The notes: generated by a model not told the origin, from the letters alone. DNA of 64,000 nt from Polychytrium aggregatum (GCF_025602895.1 NW_026516331.1:55985-119984), one strand, 5' to 3'; numbered from the stretch's first letter, positions 34,514 to 47,768 are shown. Numbers and translations are program-made.

Positions 34514-35582
34514 GACATGCAATGCGTTGCGTTGTCACCAAATGAAATTCCGCTGTGTTGCGGTGCAGCACACAGCGACTGTTGCTGTGCTTGGATTATC
34601 CGCAGCCCGTCGCACCGCGCCTGTCCAATCAGCAGTGCCGCGTGCGCGTCTTGTCCGAGTCGGGTTGCAGGAAACCAGGCACCGACAGCAACGGGCTCAG
34701 CGCCACACGCCGCCTGTGAGTGCCAGGCGCGCCTTGTTGCAGACCCTTGTTGCCGGGAGACAGCGAAAACGGCAAAATGGACGGGACAGGGCCGGCTGCT
34801 TGGTCAGGGCGGTGCAGACGCTGGTTGTGCGACAGCGCTGGTTGTCGATACTGGCGGTCGCTGACGGGGCTGGGATGGCTGGAGCCTGCAGCGGCGCGGA
34901 ATGCCGATGCCGGCGGTGCTGGTGCTTGACCTGGGGTCGCAAGTGGCATTCGCGGCGGGTGGGGCCGACGCGGCCGCCACCCTTCCCCACGAGGCACACG
35001 CGCGCCGGTCGCTCAGTTTCTGTTGTGACGCCCTGGCTGAGCGCATCCGCGTGCCACCATCCCCACTGTCGGACAGACTGCGCACGCCCCTGGCTGCGCG
35101 GGCGCGAAAGCTGGTTGGTCGCCGTCCGATCACGTGGCATCCATCCCGACAACCCGCCACGCCGATGCACCAAGGCCATGTCAAGACACCAAACCAAGGA
35201 AGGCCATGTCAAGACGCCTCCATGGCCGCCTGATCTGTCTGGCTTTCGCGACACCATCCGATGCTGCCGTCGCTGCCTCTTCTCATGATACGGAGGACCA
35301 GGCTGCAGCCGAACATCATCAGCATGACCAGCCGCCGACGCGCGCCGTTGACAATGTGTCCAGCCAGCAGCGACAGCAGCGACAGTTGGCGGATGCCCAC
35401 TCTGTTATTGCCTCGGGCGCCACCGCCAGTTTAGGGGTGTATCGCGGCTGGCCACAGAAAGGCTGTCTGGACACCGAGTGCGAGCGAGAGCCACCGAGAG
35501 CCGCCCAGGGCATCTCGCTCCGTTCTCGCTCGAGGTCCCTTTGGCTCTCCCCTCTCGAACCCAGACCAACCTGCACGGCTTT

Positions 35583-35660
35583 GACGCTGGCACCAACACC
35601 AACAGCAACACCCGCACCGACACCGACACCGACGCCGACATCGACACCGGAATCGACATC
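35583..35660. repeat. ACC-rich hexamer tract
   Basis: caacacc and accgac units repeated for about 75 bp, 190 bp before the ABCC start codon. Confidence 0.75.
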
Positions 35661-35852
35661 AGAACCGGCATCGAATTGCCTCCCGCTCTTCCTCGCCCCG
35701 ACCGCCTCTGCAGAGGACGCCGCCGCCGAATTTGATCCCTCGGTCTGTCCACAGCGTCTGCGTCTCATCGCCCTTCGACATCCGTGTACGCTTTCGATCG
35801 TTCCGGATTGGCCCTCAGGACTACTCTGCGCCCCCACCTCAGCATAAAGGAG

Positions 35853-38800
35853 ATGTCGAGCTCTTCCGATATAATCCTTCCGAACCACAGTGCCCAGCCT
35901 TCACCTTCGCCGCCGTCGTCGTCGTCTTCTCCGTCCTCCTCCATGCGCGCTTCGCAGGAGCCCCTCATCGACCAAGCCCAGACTTGCTCGGCCGACGGAT
36001 CAGCCGCCTCGAGCTCCAACTCGCAACAAGAGCTGGTACCCGAGGCCCTCGATCCTCAGCACGTTGACCGTGACCCTGGCCTTCCGGCCGACAGCAGCCA
36101 GGAGAGCGAACCCCCGCGATCCAAGCGAAGCTCCAGGCGGAAGCGGAAGAAGAAGAAGTTCATTCTTGCCCCGGCCAACGTATTTTCGCGACTGTTCTTC
36201 TTTTGGATTTTCCAACTCGTGCAGCTTGCCCGAGCAGCCAGAGACATCCGCAACGTGAGCCTCGGCCTTCGGCAGCAAGAGACGGCTCGCCTCAATGGCG
36301 ATGCCCTCGAGGCCGTCTGGGAAGACCAGCTTGCAGCAGCCCAGAGTCCTCGGTCGCCCAGCTCGTAAGTCTCCTGGATGTTTGTCGCTGATTCGGACTC
36401 TGTATAGCTCGGTGCATCCTTGCTATTTTTGTCGGTCCTAGCCTCCGCTGCCGTCGCCAAGGCAGTGGCTGGTATGGCCGAGCCGATATGCTATCGGAAC
36501 TGCTGGTGGCGGCTTGTTTCTGTGGATGTCGGGTGGTCTCGGTGCTGTCTCGGCGGCCAGATACTCGCTCGACGAGGTCGGTCGGTGATATTCCGCGATC
36601 AACAGAGCAGACAGCCTCCGGCGCGATCTGCATATCGTACCATGGGCTGCGAGCGCTGTGATTGGCAGTGCCCTCAAGTCGCGGGGTGGTTTGTGGACAA
36701 CACTCTATCAAGCCGACCGCTTTCGGCCCCGCAGTATTCGATTTCATGTCCGGACTCCCCGACAGACAGTGCATCTGGCTCGGATGCGACCGCGCTGCCG
36801 GCACTGTATCTGTGGCATTTTCGACCTGGCAGATTCACCAGCACCTAGCATCATCATTCGGGGGCCTGCACTGGGCATCGCTGTGTTTCAACCTGCATGC
36901 GACCGGCCAGCTCGACCGCTCTGGAGAGATTGCGCATCAATGAGGCAGCAGTGGCATGAGACACCAGGACAACTGCGACGGCGCCTGCGACGACCCATAC
37001 AAATCTGTCTGGCAAAGCGAGGCCCTGGATGTCGGCTGTAGCCACACAGCAGCCGCATATGTCTACACCCTCGCGGCGTATACTGGAGGCTCCCGGACGC
37101 ACTCTCTTTCAGTCGCTTTCGCTCTCTCCGTGTACATCTTCGTCCATACTCTGAACTCCTGTTTCTCTCGTATCCCACAGAAAACCCTCGCTCGTCATGG
37201 CCCTGATCAAGGCCTTTGGTCGCCAGTATGCCTTGCTCTCGCTGTGGAAGGTTGGATGGGCGATATTCACGTGGCTTGGATCGTACTATCTGCTCAAGTG
37301 GATCCTCATCTGGAACCAGGACGGCCAGGGAAAGAGCGACCGCGATCCGCTCAAGGGCCACCTGCTCGCCCTCGGCTTGCTCCTGAGTGCATCGCTTTCG
37401 GCCGTGTGCTTCCACCAGCTTACGATCCACTGCACCAGCATCGGCGTGAAGGTAGGCAATTGTTTGTGTGTGACTTTGATTGGTCGGCATATGCTTCTGG
37501 CGACCACGCATGTCCAACTTACTCTTGCGTGACTGCTGGACTGTGTCCTCCAACCCACTCACCCGTCACGACCATAGATTCGTGCTGCACTCATGGTCAT
37601 GGTGTATCGCAAGTCCCTCAAGCTCAGCTATGTCAAGGGTGGGATCGGAGATGTGGTCAATCTGATCTCGATCGAATGCAACCGCATCGCAGAGGCATCG
37701 ATTTTTTGGAATGCGCTGTGGTCCGCCATCCTGGAGTCGCTCAGTGAGTGTCGGGCACAGCCGGTCCGAGATGCTGTTCCGTTCGCATCCCGAGTTGCCC
37801 GAGGAGCACACTGTTGCCTCGTATCACTCGGTCGTCCGTTGTTGCGGCCGTGGTCGCCTCTTCCGCATGGTTGCCGGAGAGCGTGCAACATTGGCACGCA
37901 TGATCCTCCATGGGTGCTCGAAACTGATCCCCTCTCCGCACTCCCTCCTGGATCACAGTCATCGTGGGTCTTGCGTACGACGACATTGGATGGAGTGGGA
38001 TCCCGTCCTTCCTGCTCGTGATTCTTGTATTTCTGCCGATTCAGTACTATCTGGCCACCCGCGTGGCCGATTTTTCGTATCAATCCACGGTCCAGATGAC
38101 GCAGCGTGTGCATCTCATGAGCGAAGTCCTGACAACCATCAAGCTCATCAAGTTCTACGCATGGGAACGCTACTATGAGAAGCGCATGATCGAGGCTCGG
38201 CAGAAAGAGCTTCGGCTGATGAGGAAGGCTCTGCTGCTCAAAGTCACCAGCTTTGTCGTTGTCTTCTCGTCGCCACTCCTGTCGACCCTCACGGGCCTGC
38301 TGATCTACTACTATGTCGCCAAGAAGACATTCGATAGCGTGAACGTGTTCACTCTCCTCAGCTTGTTCAACACTTTGCGCTATCCGCTGCTGCTTCTGCC
38401 CACTGCCGTCAAGACACTCTCGGCAGCCAAGATTGCCGTCAAGCGACTCGAGGACTTTCTGAGCCTGCCTGAAATCGACGTGGCTGCCCTGGAACAAGCT
38501 CATGTCCATCGCGATATTCCGGACGAAGTTGGCTCCCTCGCCGTTTCGGCGGTAAGACGTCTAGCGCTGCACAATGGGCCAATTGGGGAGCACACAGGAA
38601 CCTATGAGCGTTGGGTCATGGCATCGCTGGATCATGGCATCACTGGATCGTAGAATCGTGGGATCAGTGACGCTCCATGTTTCAGTCCAGGCGTGCTTGG
38701 AGGGCACCTCGAAACGCATCGGCTGGCTCACTCCTTGGGCTCCCGTCTGTGTCGCATTACTAGATCAACGCCTCTTTCATCTGGGACGGCGATCTGGACC

Positions 38801-41800
38801 ATCCTCACATCTCCGAGCTTACGCTGGAGCTGCGTCGGGGTCAAATCATAGCCGTCGTTGGCGATCTCGCTTCTGGAAAGTCCCTACTGGCGGCACTGAT
38901 GCGGCAGATCAAGCTCACCGATGGCGTCTTTGAAACTTATGGGTATGTGCCATGCAGTCGGCAAGCCTGTCGCTTTCTCAGCTCGACTCTCAACCCCACC
39001 CTTGCTGTGGATACGTGGTGCTGGAAATGCAGTTTGTCGAGACTCAGCGCGGCACACGGGCGTCGACAGCGGTGTAGCCCTACTCGCTAACATCAGCTGT
39101 TTGCTCAATCGCCTCTGCCCGTCGGTGTGCTCTCCGTGTGATAGTACATGTGGCTATGTCCCGCAGGAGCCGTGGATCATCAATGCCAGCATCCGCGACA
39201 ACATCCTCTTTGGACATGATCTGGACGAGCAGAAATACGTTGATGTCATTCGACTCTGTGGCCTGACGGACGATCTGCTGGCCCTCTCAAACGGCGACAC
39301 GTCTCTGACGACCGAGTTGAACCTCTCGAACAGCCAGAAGCAGCGCATCTCTCTGGCCCGCTGTGTTTATCACGATCCCGACATCATTTTCCTTGAAGAC
39401 TGCCTCAGGTGCCAATCTCCCACCGTTGCTCATCCACCGCACTCGGACTGGAGTATCTGTCCGGCTTTTCACTCATTCGCGTCCGCGCACCTGTCCCGGC
39501 CTCGACGTGCGTCGACCCGCGCTGACCTCCGTCCACGTCGATTTCGCTCCGCCTGCTGCCACTAGTGACTTTGACCAGAGCATGGCCAAGCGGATCTTCA
39601 AGGAACTGATCAAAAACAATCTGCTCAAGACCAAGGCCATGATCATGGTCACTCAGCAGAAGCAATTTTTGCCGGACTGCGACACCATCCTGGTCCTGAA
39701 GAGCGGTCGAGGTGCGCTCGTGCCCTGTGCCGTTGTGGATGGTGCTCAACAGCAGCCCTGCAGTCGCCATCGTTGCCTGACTTTGTCTCACGCGGACCTG
39801 TGTCCTCTCCTCAGTTGTCATCCAGGGCTCCTTTGCTGAGCTCAAAGCCAAGAAGGTCAACTTTTCGTCCTGGGTTGTCGAGCCCGACTCGATCGAAGAT
39901 GATCCGCACGGCGTTCTCGAAAAGGGTGGGTAATTTGCCACCGCTGCTTTTGTCGGATACATCCCGCGACCTTAACTGCACGCTGAGGGACCACACGCTG
40001 CCCCGCCCCACCTGTTACAATCTTCTGATAACATCGGTTTCCACCAGTGAACGAGATTCGCCTGGACCCTCTCAACATCGAACTCAATAACCTCACGAGG
40101 ATGGGCTCCCCGGTCTCCCCGTATCCGCCAGAGCCGGTGTCGGACAGCGAGTCCCGCAGCTCGTCCAAGGGCCCTCTTGCCCATCTGGAGGTCTCGATCA
40201 ACCCGAACGAATCGGCAGTGTCTCCCTTCCAGGCGCGCCGGTTCGGGTTCCCGCGGGCCGGAAACAGCCGGCTGCGCGGCTCGGCAGTGGCTCATGTCTC
40301 CTCACCTCTGGCCACGGCCGAGCCTATCACCCAGGATCTCGAGGCCCAGGGCAGCGAGGCCCAAGATAACCTGGAAGCCAACCAGGCCACCATCCAGGCC
40401 ATCCAAACCCTCAACAGCCAGTCGATCCAGAGCGCGCAGATCGACGAAGCCACCATCACCATGATGATCGAGCGAGACAACCTGTCGATCCTCAAGGGCT
40501 CCACGAACCGTCCACCCGTCAACTTTGTCAACCAGGACGTGGTCACCCGCACCGTCGACGCCAACCAGCTGACCGTCCACTCGGTCCTCAACCTGGACTT
40601 CCGCACCAACACGCTGATGGAGGTCGGCATTGCGCGGCGAAAGTTCCTTCGCAGCGACCATCCGCTCGGATCATATGCGCTTTACCTGGAGGAGGGCTCC
40701 GGCACGCTCCTCGGCGTGGCACTGGTGCTGCTGTTCTTTGCTGTTCACGCCATCCGGTTCGCAAGCGGTTCGTATCCTGCCGAGTGGCTATTGTGCCTGT
40801 GCTGGGTGCTGGGTGCTGGGTGCTGGGTGCTGGGTGCTGGGTGCTGGGTGCTGGGTGCTGGGTGCTGGGTGCTGGGTGCTGGGTGCTGGGTGCTGGTGGT
40901 GTCAGCTTGTGTGCAACTGCGTTTGTCACCCCCCCCCCGACCCTACTTGTGTCCGGCTGCCTTTGCAGTTATCGCCAAATACTGACACGACCAACTTTGT
41001 TCAGATGCGTGGATCGGCATCGGTGTCGACGAGATCCAACAGGGCCACAGCGCGGACATCTACCTCGGTATCTATGCCGTGTTTACTGCAGCCGTTGCCT
41101 TTGGCGGTCTGTTCCGCGGCATGTGGTTCTCCTGGGCCGTGATGGAAAAGAGCATCTCGCTGCACGACCGGACGCTTCGAGTAAGTTACATCCGCTGTCT
41201 TTCAGCTGCAGGTCCGGGCACCGCTGTTACTAACCCGGGCGACTTGGTTCTGTTGGAAAGGCGGTACTGCAGGCTCCCATGTCTTTCTTCGACATCACTC
41301 CTCTTGGTCAGATCCTGTCGCACTTTGCCCGCCACCTCTACGTCGTCGATGAGATCTTGCCCGAGTCGCTGCTGCAGATTCTGTCGTTTGCGCCCATCCC
41401 CATCGGCACCGTCATCTTGGTGTCGATTGTTGTCCCGTGGTTCTGGGCCACGCTCCCGCTCTACTTCATCCTCGGCCTGGCAGTGTACATGTACTGCCAA
41501 GAGGCCGAGACCAAGTTCAAGAATCTGGAAGGTCAGTTTTGCTTGGCCATTCTTCCTGCCGTGCTCGTTGCCGTCTCGACTACGCTCAGGGCGTATGTCG
41601 CAGCACCTCTGAGAGACTGAGCCGCTGATCCGGCCCCTGGCACCTCTTCTCTCCACAGCTTCCAACAAGGCACCTATGTTTTCGCATCTGTCGGCAACGC
41701 TCGAGGGATTGTTCAGCATCCGGCTCTACAATGCCCGGGATCGCTTCGACTCGTTCAACCTAACGTTGATCGATGCAGACCACAAGGCACTCTACTCGCT

Positions 41801-43971
41801 TATGCTTGGTAGGCTCTGGCTGTTTTGCGTGCCCATCGCTCACATGATTGATAGGCAGCACGCAATCCAACTGACCCTCCCCCCATGCTACGACTGGCAT
41901 GTCGTGCACAATACCACAGTGAAATCGATGATGTCCTTCTACATCGATATCATCTGCGCCCTCTTCATCTACGTCACGGTGTTGTTCCTGGTCATCTACG
42001 AGACACCATCGTCCAAGGCCGGCCTGGCGCTTTCGAATGCCCTTCAGCTCCTGCTATTTGTGCACTGGCTCACGCGGACCATGAGCGACGTGCACTCCAG
42101 CATCTCGAGCGTGGAGTCCGTTGTCAAGTTCCAGGAACAGATTCCGCACTCGGTATGGCCGTTGCTATGTACACAACGCCCTGACGGAACAGTACCAGGC
42201 AGGCTTATGGGCTAACATCGCAAACTGTTTTGCACGACACACCTCCCGCACTATCGCACTTGTTCGCTTAGCCCCCGCGGATCATCACCTCGAACCGCCC
42301 GCCCTCGAGCTGGCCCAAGGAAGGAGCTGTATGTGACTGATCTTGCTCCCCGATGAGCGACTTGCTGCACAGAGCGTTCGTCATCGCTTCACTGAAATAC
42401 CCTTGATCCAACGGGGAGACTGTGAGTGCTGACCTGCATCATCCCTCGGTTCCCCAACCTTGTGGATCCAGATCGAGTTCAAAAATGTGGTGCTGCGATA
42501 TAACCGGTACGGTGTCGTGGTGCTCAAGAATGTCTCGTTCAGGCTGTCGCCTGGCGAGAAAATCAGCATCGTTGGCCGCTCCGGCTCCGGAAAGACGACC
42601 ATTCTTGGTAAGCGAGCAGTCTCAGTTGGCGAACGATCCTTGACCCCCCCCCAAGGCGATTGCGGAATCTGTTATGAGAGCACTTGCACCTTGCGCGGCG
42701 ACAGCATATCCACGTCTTATGCGACGGAATATCGGCATCGGGTTCAGCCGCCGGCTCATTGCGGCTGTTAGATTATAACGCCCAACCCTCTTTGCGACTC
42801 GACCAACCCTTCTAGTTGCTCTCCTGCGCATCGCCGAGGCGTCTGAGGGCGACATTATCATCGATGGCATCAACATCTCCACGATCGGAATTGCCGATCT
42901 CCGCAGCCGCATCGCCGTCATTCCCCAGGAACCCATCCTCCTGACTGGCACCATTCGGTCAAACCTGGATCCGTTCGGCTCTCGGACGGATGAGGCAATC
43001 TGGAACGCCTTGAAGAGTGTGCACCTGGGTGCCAAGATCCAAGAAATGCCCGAGCGCCTGGATACCCCGATTGCAGAAAATGGAAAGACATTCAGTGTCT
43101 CCGAGCGCCAGCTCTTCTGTATCGCGCGTGCCATTCTGCTGGACACCCGCGTTGTCGTTCTTGACGGTAGGTGGATACCGTGCTGCGGCCTCGCCTTCCG
43201 GCATCTCCGAGCATGGGCATACGGTTGCAGCTCCAGCCATCATGCACTCGGGTCGAGGACGCGGGCTGCCCGTGGTTTCTCGCACGGGTCGCAGCAGACT
43301 TACGCACGACATTGCTGTATCTGGCCCCAACAGAGCCCACGAATGCAATTGATGCCGAGTCCACCTCCCTCGTCGAGGAAACCATCAAGCAAAACTTTGC
43401 CAATGCGACGGTCATTGTGCTCGCCAGCCGGTTCCACAACGTTATCCGATCCGACCGCATCATGGTTATGGATGCCGGCCGAATCGTGGAGTTCGATACC
43501 CCGATCAACCTCCTCAACAACCCACGCGGCAAGTTCTCCCGCATGGTATCGCAAAAGGGCGACATCGACGTGATCCAGCTGAAGGAACATGCCCGTGCCC
43601 ACGCCGATGACAGGTCGGCGAGCCGACGGACCAGCAAGGTGCAGACGAACGCTCGTCGTGCGAGCGATACGACTTCACCGTCCCTGCTGGGCCAGCAGCT
43701 GTCGGACTCGTCGCTCCGCGACTTGGATGCACGGCCATCTGTTGCATCGTCGTCGTCGTCCCAGTCCAGCTCTGACCTGAGTGTGCCGAAAAAATCGGCC
43801 ATGCCCAAGAGCTTGGAATTGCTGTTTGAGGGCCAGGACATGGCGTCCGCAGCACCAGCCTCGGCGATACCCAAGCGGCTGTCCGAGTCAGCCCGCAACC
43901 GAAGCGACGGCAGCCTGCGCGAGCTTGCTGCTACCATTGCGGCCCAGCAGCGACAGAGCGGCCGCGGATGA
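35853..43971 (+). CDS. ABCC (MRP-type) full ABC transporter with degenerate nucleotide-binding sites
   Basis: About 17 exons, the first 35853-36364 and the last about 43338-43971. An N-terminal Ser-rich and basic segment is followed by TMD1 (37181-38552), NBD1 (about 38763-39700), a long Gln/Ser linker (40047-40772), TMD2 (41005-42160), NBD2 (42472-43560) and a Ser-rich tail. NBD1 has Walker A GDLASGKS but signature NLSNSQKQR instead of LSGGQ, Walker B IIFLED and VTQQ in place of the H-loop VTH. NBD2 has a good Walker A GRSGSGKTT and Walker B VVVLDEPT, but signature FSVSERQ and LASR where a His is expected. ABCC proteins export conjugates or anions or act as regulators. With both signatures and both H-loops altered, ATPase activity may be low. 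A first intron of about 815 bp is unusually long here. Confidence 0.87.
40799..40897. repeat. 7-bp tandem repeat (CTGGGTG)n in an ABCC intron
   Basis: About 14 near-perfect copies of a G-rich heptamer wholly inside the intron between the linker exon and TMD2. The G runs could form a quadruplex on the plus (transcribed sense) strand. Confidence 0.93.
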
Positions 43972-44987
43972 AGACTCTGTTTCCCGCCCGAGCCAAGTGC
44001 CAGTCCCATTGTCACCGTCACAGCGAACCAGCGACTTGCGCACGGCCATTGTCCTTTGTGGTATGAATGCGATGTTGCCTCCTTGGCCTCGTCGTCAAAC
44101 CCTTCCATTCCTCTGTCCTTTTTCTTCCCTGTTCTTGCTTCCTTTGTTGTTTGATCTCTTCTCGTTTTGCTCTCCGCCGCTCCTTCCTCCAGGTTCCTAG
44201 CTCGCTTGCTCAGCTTTTTGTCGATTCCCTTGGCTGCTTGGCCTCTGTGTTTGAGCGCATTGTGTAGTTTTCTGGACAGCGTCGGGCTGGATGCTGCCCT
44301 CATAGCGTCTCCTACTGCTTCCCTTCCCCTTCCAGCTCTGTGTTTGATCCTTCTCATCGATTGTAGAAGCTTGTTGTATGATAGACGTGGATCCCTCCGA
44401 GACAAATCGCCGGGCTTGTCCTCCCGAACGAGATATCCGAGCGTGCAGATGGCTTGAGCGAGTGAACAGAGCGCAGTGCCAGTACACCGTGTTGAAGTAA
44501 CAATGGGACACATTGTCTCATTCGGACAAGCACGGCGTAGTCGGATCATATCACACCCGGCCAAGTGGGTCAAGTCATTGCCCTGTGCGAGGGAGATGCA
44601 CTGAGTGGACACGACGGAGCCAGCGAGTCGCTGCAGATGTAGCCAGTGCAGGTCGGAGCAAGAAGACATACCTGGAATGAGGAGGGCAAAGAGCAATATC
44701 CCTGGTTCGGGTGCCAATCAAAGCTGTTCAGCCAGATCGATCCGCATCAACCGATCCACAAGCCATCTGCGTGTGAAAGTCTCATTTCATTGGAAGCGCA
44801 GTAATCATGAGCCGCACGAGCGCAAATGCGCCTCCAGCCGGAAATGTGACTCGCGTCTGCTTCTTCGGTTTGCCTCGGCCCAGCGCCAACCCTCCAGAGG
44901 CTCGGTGCAGATCAGACCAACCGATCAGACCAACCGATCAGACCAGGCCAACTGACCACGGACCGACTCTCGACCGCAACCGCCGCC
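43972..44987. other. Intergenic, contains dispersed repeat copy B
   Basis: Pyrimidine-rich stretch after the ABCC stop (44090-44240), then the repeat at 44501-44692, then the SAE1 leader with three gatcagaccaacc units (about 44913-44947). No gene supported. Confidence 0.55.
44501..44692 (+). repeat. Dispersed repeat, copy B
   Basis: Same family and orientation as 6849-7092 (shared ordered blocks such as cattcggacaa, ggatcatatcac, ccagcgagtcgc and gggcaaagagc). It begins atgggacacattgtc, preceded by tacaccgtgttgaag, which loosely recalls a Tc1/mariner-like end. Confidence 0.7.
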
Positions 44988-46992
44988 ATGACCGCCAAGA
45001 AGGGCAGCCGCACGCCTCAAAAGCGCAGAGATACCAACGACTCGACAGCAACAGCGACGCCGCTGGGTCGCAAGCGGGCTTCGACGGCCGAGAGCTTGTC
45101 TCCCCAAACCCCGGCCAAAAGAGTCAAGGAGGAAATCTCGGTGGACGAAGCCAAGCTCTATGATCGACAGATCCGCCTCTGGGGTATCGAGGCCCAGCAG
45201 AGGCAAGGATGCGTTTCCCAGCTCCCCCCCCTTCTGCTTGCTCTGCTCATGGCGGCTGCGAGCCAAGAAACAGCCAGATTTCTGGCGACCTTGGGCAAGA
45301 CAGCCGTACTGAATGCAGCTTGCGGCTAACATAGTGTCCCTTTTCTTCGTCGCTCGCCTGGCTCGGCCGTCCACCCCATAACCAATACTCTGCCCCAACC
45401 AGGATGCGCAACACCAAAGCCCTGGTTCTGGGCATGTGCGGCCTGACGCTTGAGATCTGCAAGAACCTCACGCTCGCTGGACTTGGATCGATCACCATCG
45501 TCGAGGACAAAGTGGCCACGGACAGAGACCTGGGCTCTCTGTTCTTCCTGTCCGAGTCAGATCTGGGCCGCAATGTAGGCTGTCCGCTGCTCGGCAATCA
45601 AGACCTGGACTGGCTCTGCATCCATGATCCGAAAGGGTTCTTGCTTTGTACACAAGAGTGGAATGGTTGCTCCAAACTCGGTGCTTACGACCCTCTTTTT
45701 CTCTGTTCCTGCGGCGGATTTACAGAAAGGCCAAGCCGTACTCGCCCGCCTGAGGGACCTGAATCCCCGAGTTGAACTAGAGGTCCTCGAAGTCGTGGCC
45801 AGCGAGCAAGCCGACAGCTTCTTTGAGCAGTTTGGAGTCATCTGCACATCGATTCCGGACCTGGGTCTTATGGTAAGGGTCGGGTCGGACTCGGATACGC
45901 CTTGCTCGTGAACACCCTCCTTTCGCAATTGCTGGCTCATTCGTGCCACCCATCGATTGCCGATATTGCAGCTGCGACTCGATAAGATCTGTCGGGACAA
46001 GAACATCAGCTTCTGGGCTGGCGGCGTTTCGGGAATGTTCGGATACTTCTTTACGGATCTGAAGGAGCATCAATATGCCGTGTAAGTTTCATCGCATCGC
46101 CGCGCACTTGTTCGCGAATGCGGGTCGATGCAAGGCTGGGCTGACATCAGTAGCCGCTGGCGGCGAGCCTCTGCTCGGTTTGCGACGTTGTCAGACAATT
46201 CTGTTGGGAGGATTCAGGCTTCTGGGGGGACGCCTCCACCGCCGACCTCGGCAATGCCAATTCTAACCTCGACCCGATTTCTTCCCATGCCAGCGAAACC
46301 AAGTCCATCACGACCAAGTCGGACGAGATTGCCAAGGTCACCCGGAGCGAGCACACAGAGGCCTATCAGAGCCTGGAGCACTCCTTGCAAAAGAAGTGGG
46401 GCGCCCTGTCCAAGAAGGAGCTGAAGCGAACCTCGGCTGTGTACTTTGGATGGAACCGTACGTATTGCTTCGAGTCGATGCGCACTTCTGTGGGCAGTCG
46501 AATTGGGAGCGGGGTTCCATTGCCCGGGCAACTGATCTAACCAGTCCGTAACCGCTGTGTTTCTTCAACCACGTTGCACACCCCAGTGCTGCTCAAGTTC
46601 CAGTCCAAGTTCGGGCGTCTGCCCCAGGAAACGGATGCAGACGTCAAAGAGATGCAGGTCTTGCGAGATGCCTATGTCTCGGAGCACCAGATTCCCTCCT
46701 CGTTTCTCACGGACGACTATGTGCGGTAAGGCTTCTGCCATTCCCCGCCTAATGGATTGCGTGGCCGAGGGTGGCGGAGTCATCTCGGGTCAAGTTGCTC
46801 ATGATGCCTCTTGTGTTCAGGACATGGGCTCGGATGGCTGCCTTGGAAGTCATGCCCGTTTGCGCGATCGTCGGTGGGCTCTTGGCGCAAGAGATCCTGA
46901 AGGTTGTATCCAAGAAGGAGCTGCCTTTCAACAATTACTACTGCTATTACGCTCTGGAAGGCGTCGGATATGTCATGAAGGTCGAGTCGTGA
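44988..46992 (+). CDS. SAE1: SUMO-activating enzyme subunit 1 (AOS1)
   Basis: Exons 44988-45202, 45403-45574, 45726-45872, 45972-46081, 46294-46457, 46587-46725 and 46821-46992 join in frame to 372 aa. After a basic/Ser tail come the E1 half-site features: ISVDEAKLYDRQIRLWGIEA, ALVLGMCGLTLEICKNLTLAG, SFFEQFGVICTS, ISFWAGGVSGMFGYFFTDL, ALSKKELKRTSAVYFGW, and the end PVCAIVGGLLAQEILKVV-SKKELPFNNYYCY. SAE1 pairs with UBA2 to adenylate SUMO; like other SAE1 proteins it lacks the catalytic cysteine domain. The usual GxGGxG-like loop reads GMCGLTLE, slightly variant. The first intron starts with GC (cagag/gcaagg). Confidence 0.92.
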
Positions 46993-47768
46993 TCTGCAGG
47001 TGCATCCGGACGGCAAACTCGACTGGGCCTCTCAAGCTGTGCGACGGCGACGAGATCGATCGATAGATTGCGACGACTGTGCGTACAAGTGGACGGACCA
47101 TGTGTCGTAGCCTGCACAAATCAACAGTGGCCAGCTTCTGGTGTCTGAATACAGATGCATCAAATCTGCCACAGCTCGCATTTGTCCCATCATCGGATCC
47201 CGTGGCGCCGGTCTGCGATGCGATGCTGCACGTTGATCCGCAGCCCGCAATGGACGGCACTCGTCGTCACCAGATCCGAGACACGATTCATCAATGACAG
47301 CAACGAAGACGCTGCCTGTGGTGGAGCCACGGCAGAGTCGTCTGGGGCGAGCGATCGTGGTTTGCAAGCAGAGATCAACCAAGCGTGTTCACGAACGAGT
47401 TCACCCAACGAGGGCGTGGGCTCTCCACAGGCCGAAGCAACACGACCAGGGGCGGCAGTGAGTGAATATGAGCCAGCAGAGCTCACGATAAAATACAGAG
47501 TCGGGTTGAGTGGCCTCGGGATTGCCTCGCTTCGAAGAGGTGCGACGTCCATATCTTGCCAGTTGAAATATTACAGTTGGTGCCAAAGATGATTTGAGTG
47601 ATTTGAGTGGTTTGAGTGAGCAACGACGTCGATGGCATTTTGCATCCATCGATGGGCCGTGGAGGTCAAAGCTGAATATGCTTGGCTCGTCGACGATTGA
47701 GACGGCCCCAACAACTCCAGCTGGAGCTAGCTGACGAGAGGCGAGTGGCCAACGACGTGCTACGGCTG
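46993..47768. other. Intergenic between convergent SAE1 and p22phox genes
   Basis: Only short shadow ORFs; a small gattt/ggtttgagtg direct repeat near 47590-47622. Nothing else seen. Confidence 0.5.

Larger units (their letters stand above)
34069..35852. other. Long divergent intergenic region rich in simple repeats
   Basis: 1.8 kb between the divergent transcription-factor-domain and ABCC genes. It holds three low-complexity tracts: gtggat hexamers (34101-34141), a GT/GGTT-rich strand-asymmetric tract (34437-34513) and (caacac/accgac) hexamers (35583-35660). Overlapping long ORFs here are frame shadows of the repeats. No RNA gene recognised. Confidence 0.55.

Noticed and set aside
40773-40783. 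gtatcctg near the ABCC linker exon as a U12-type donor
   Set aside because: The last base differs from the consensus, no ttccttaac-like branch site lies near the acceptor, and a GT donor a few bases earlier keeps the frame.
43092-44717. 541-aa minus-strand open frame over the ABCC 3' end
   Set aside because: Antisense to NBD2 exons with clear ABC motifs on the plus strand; composition is a frame shadow.
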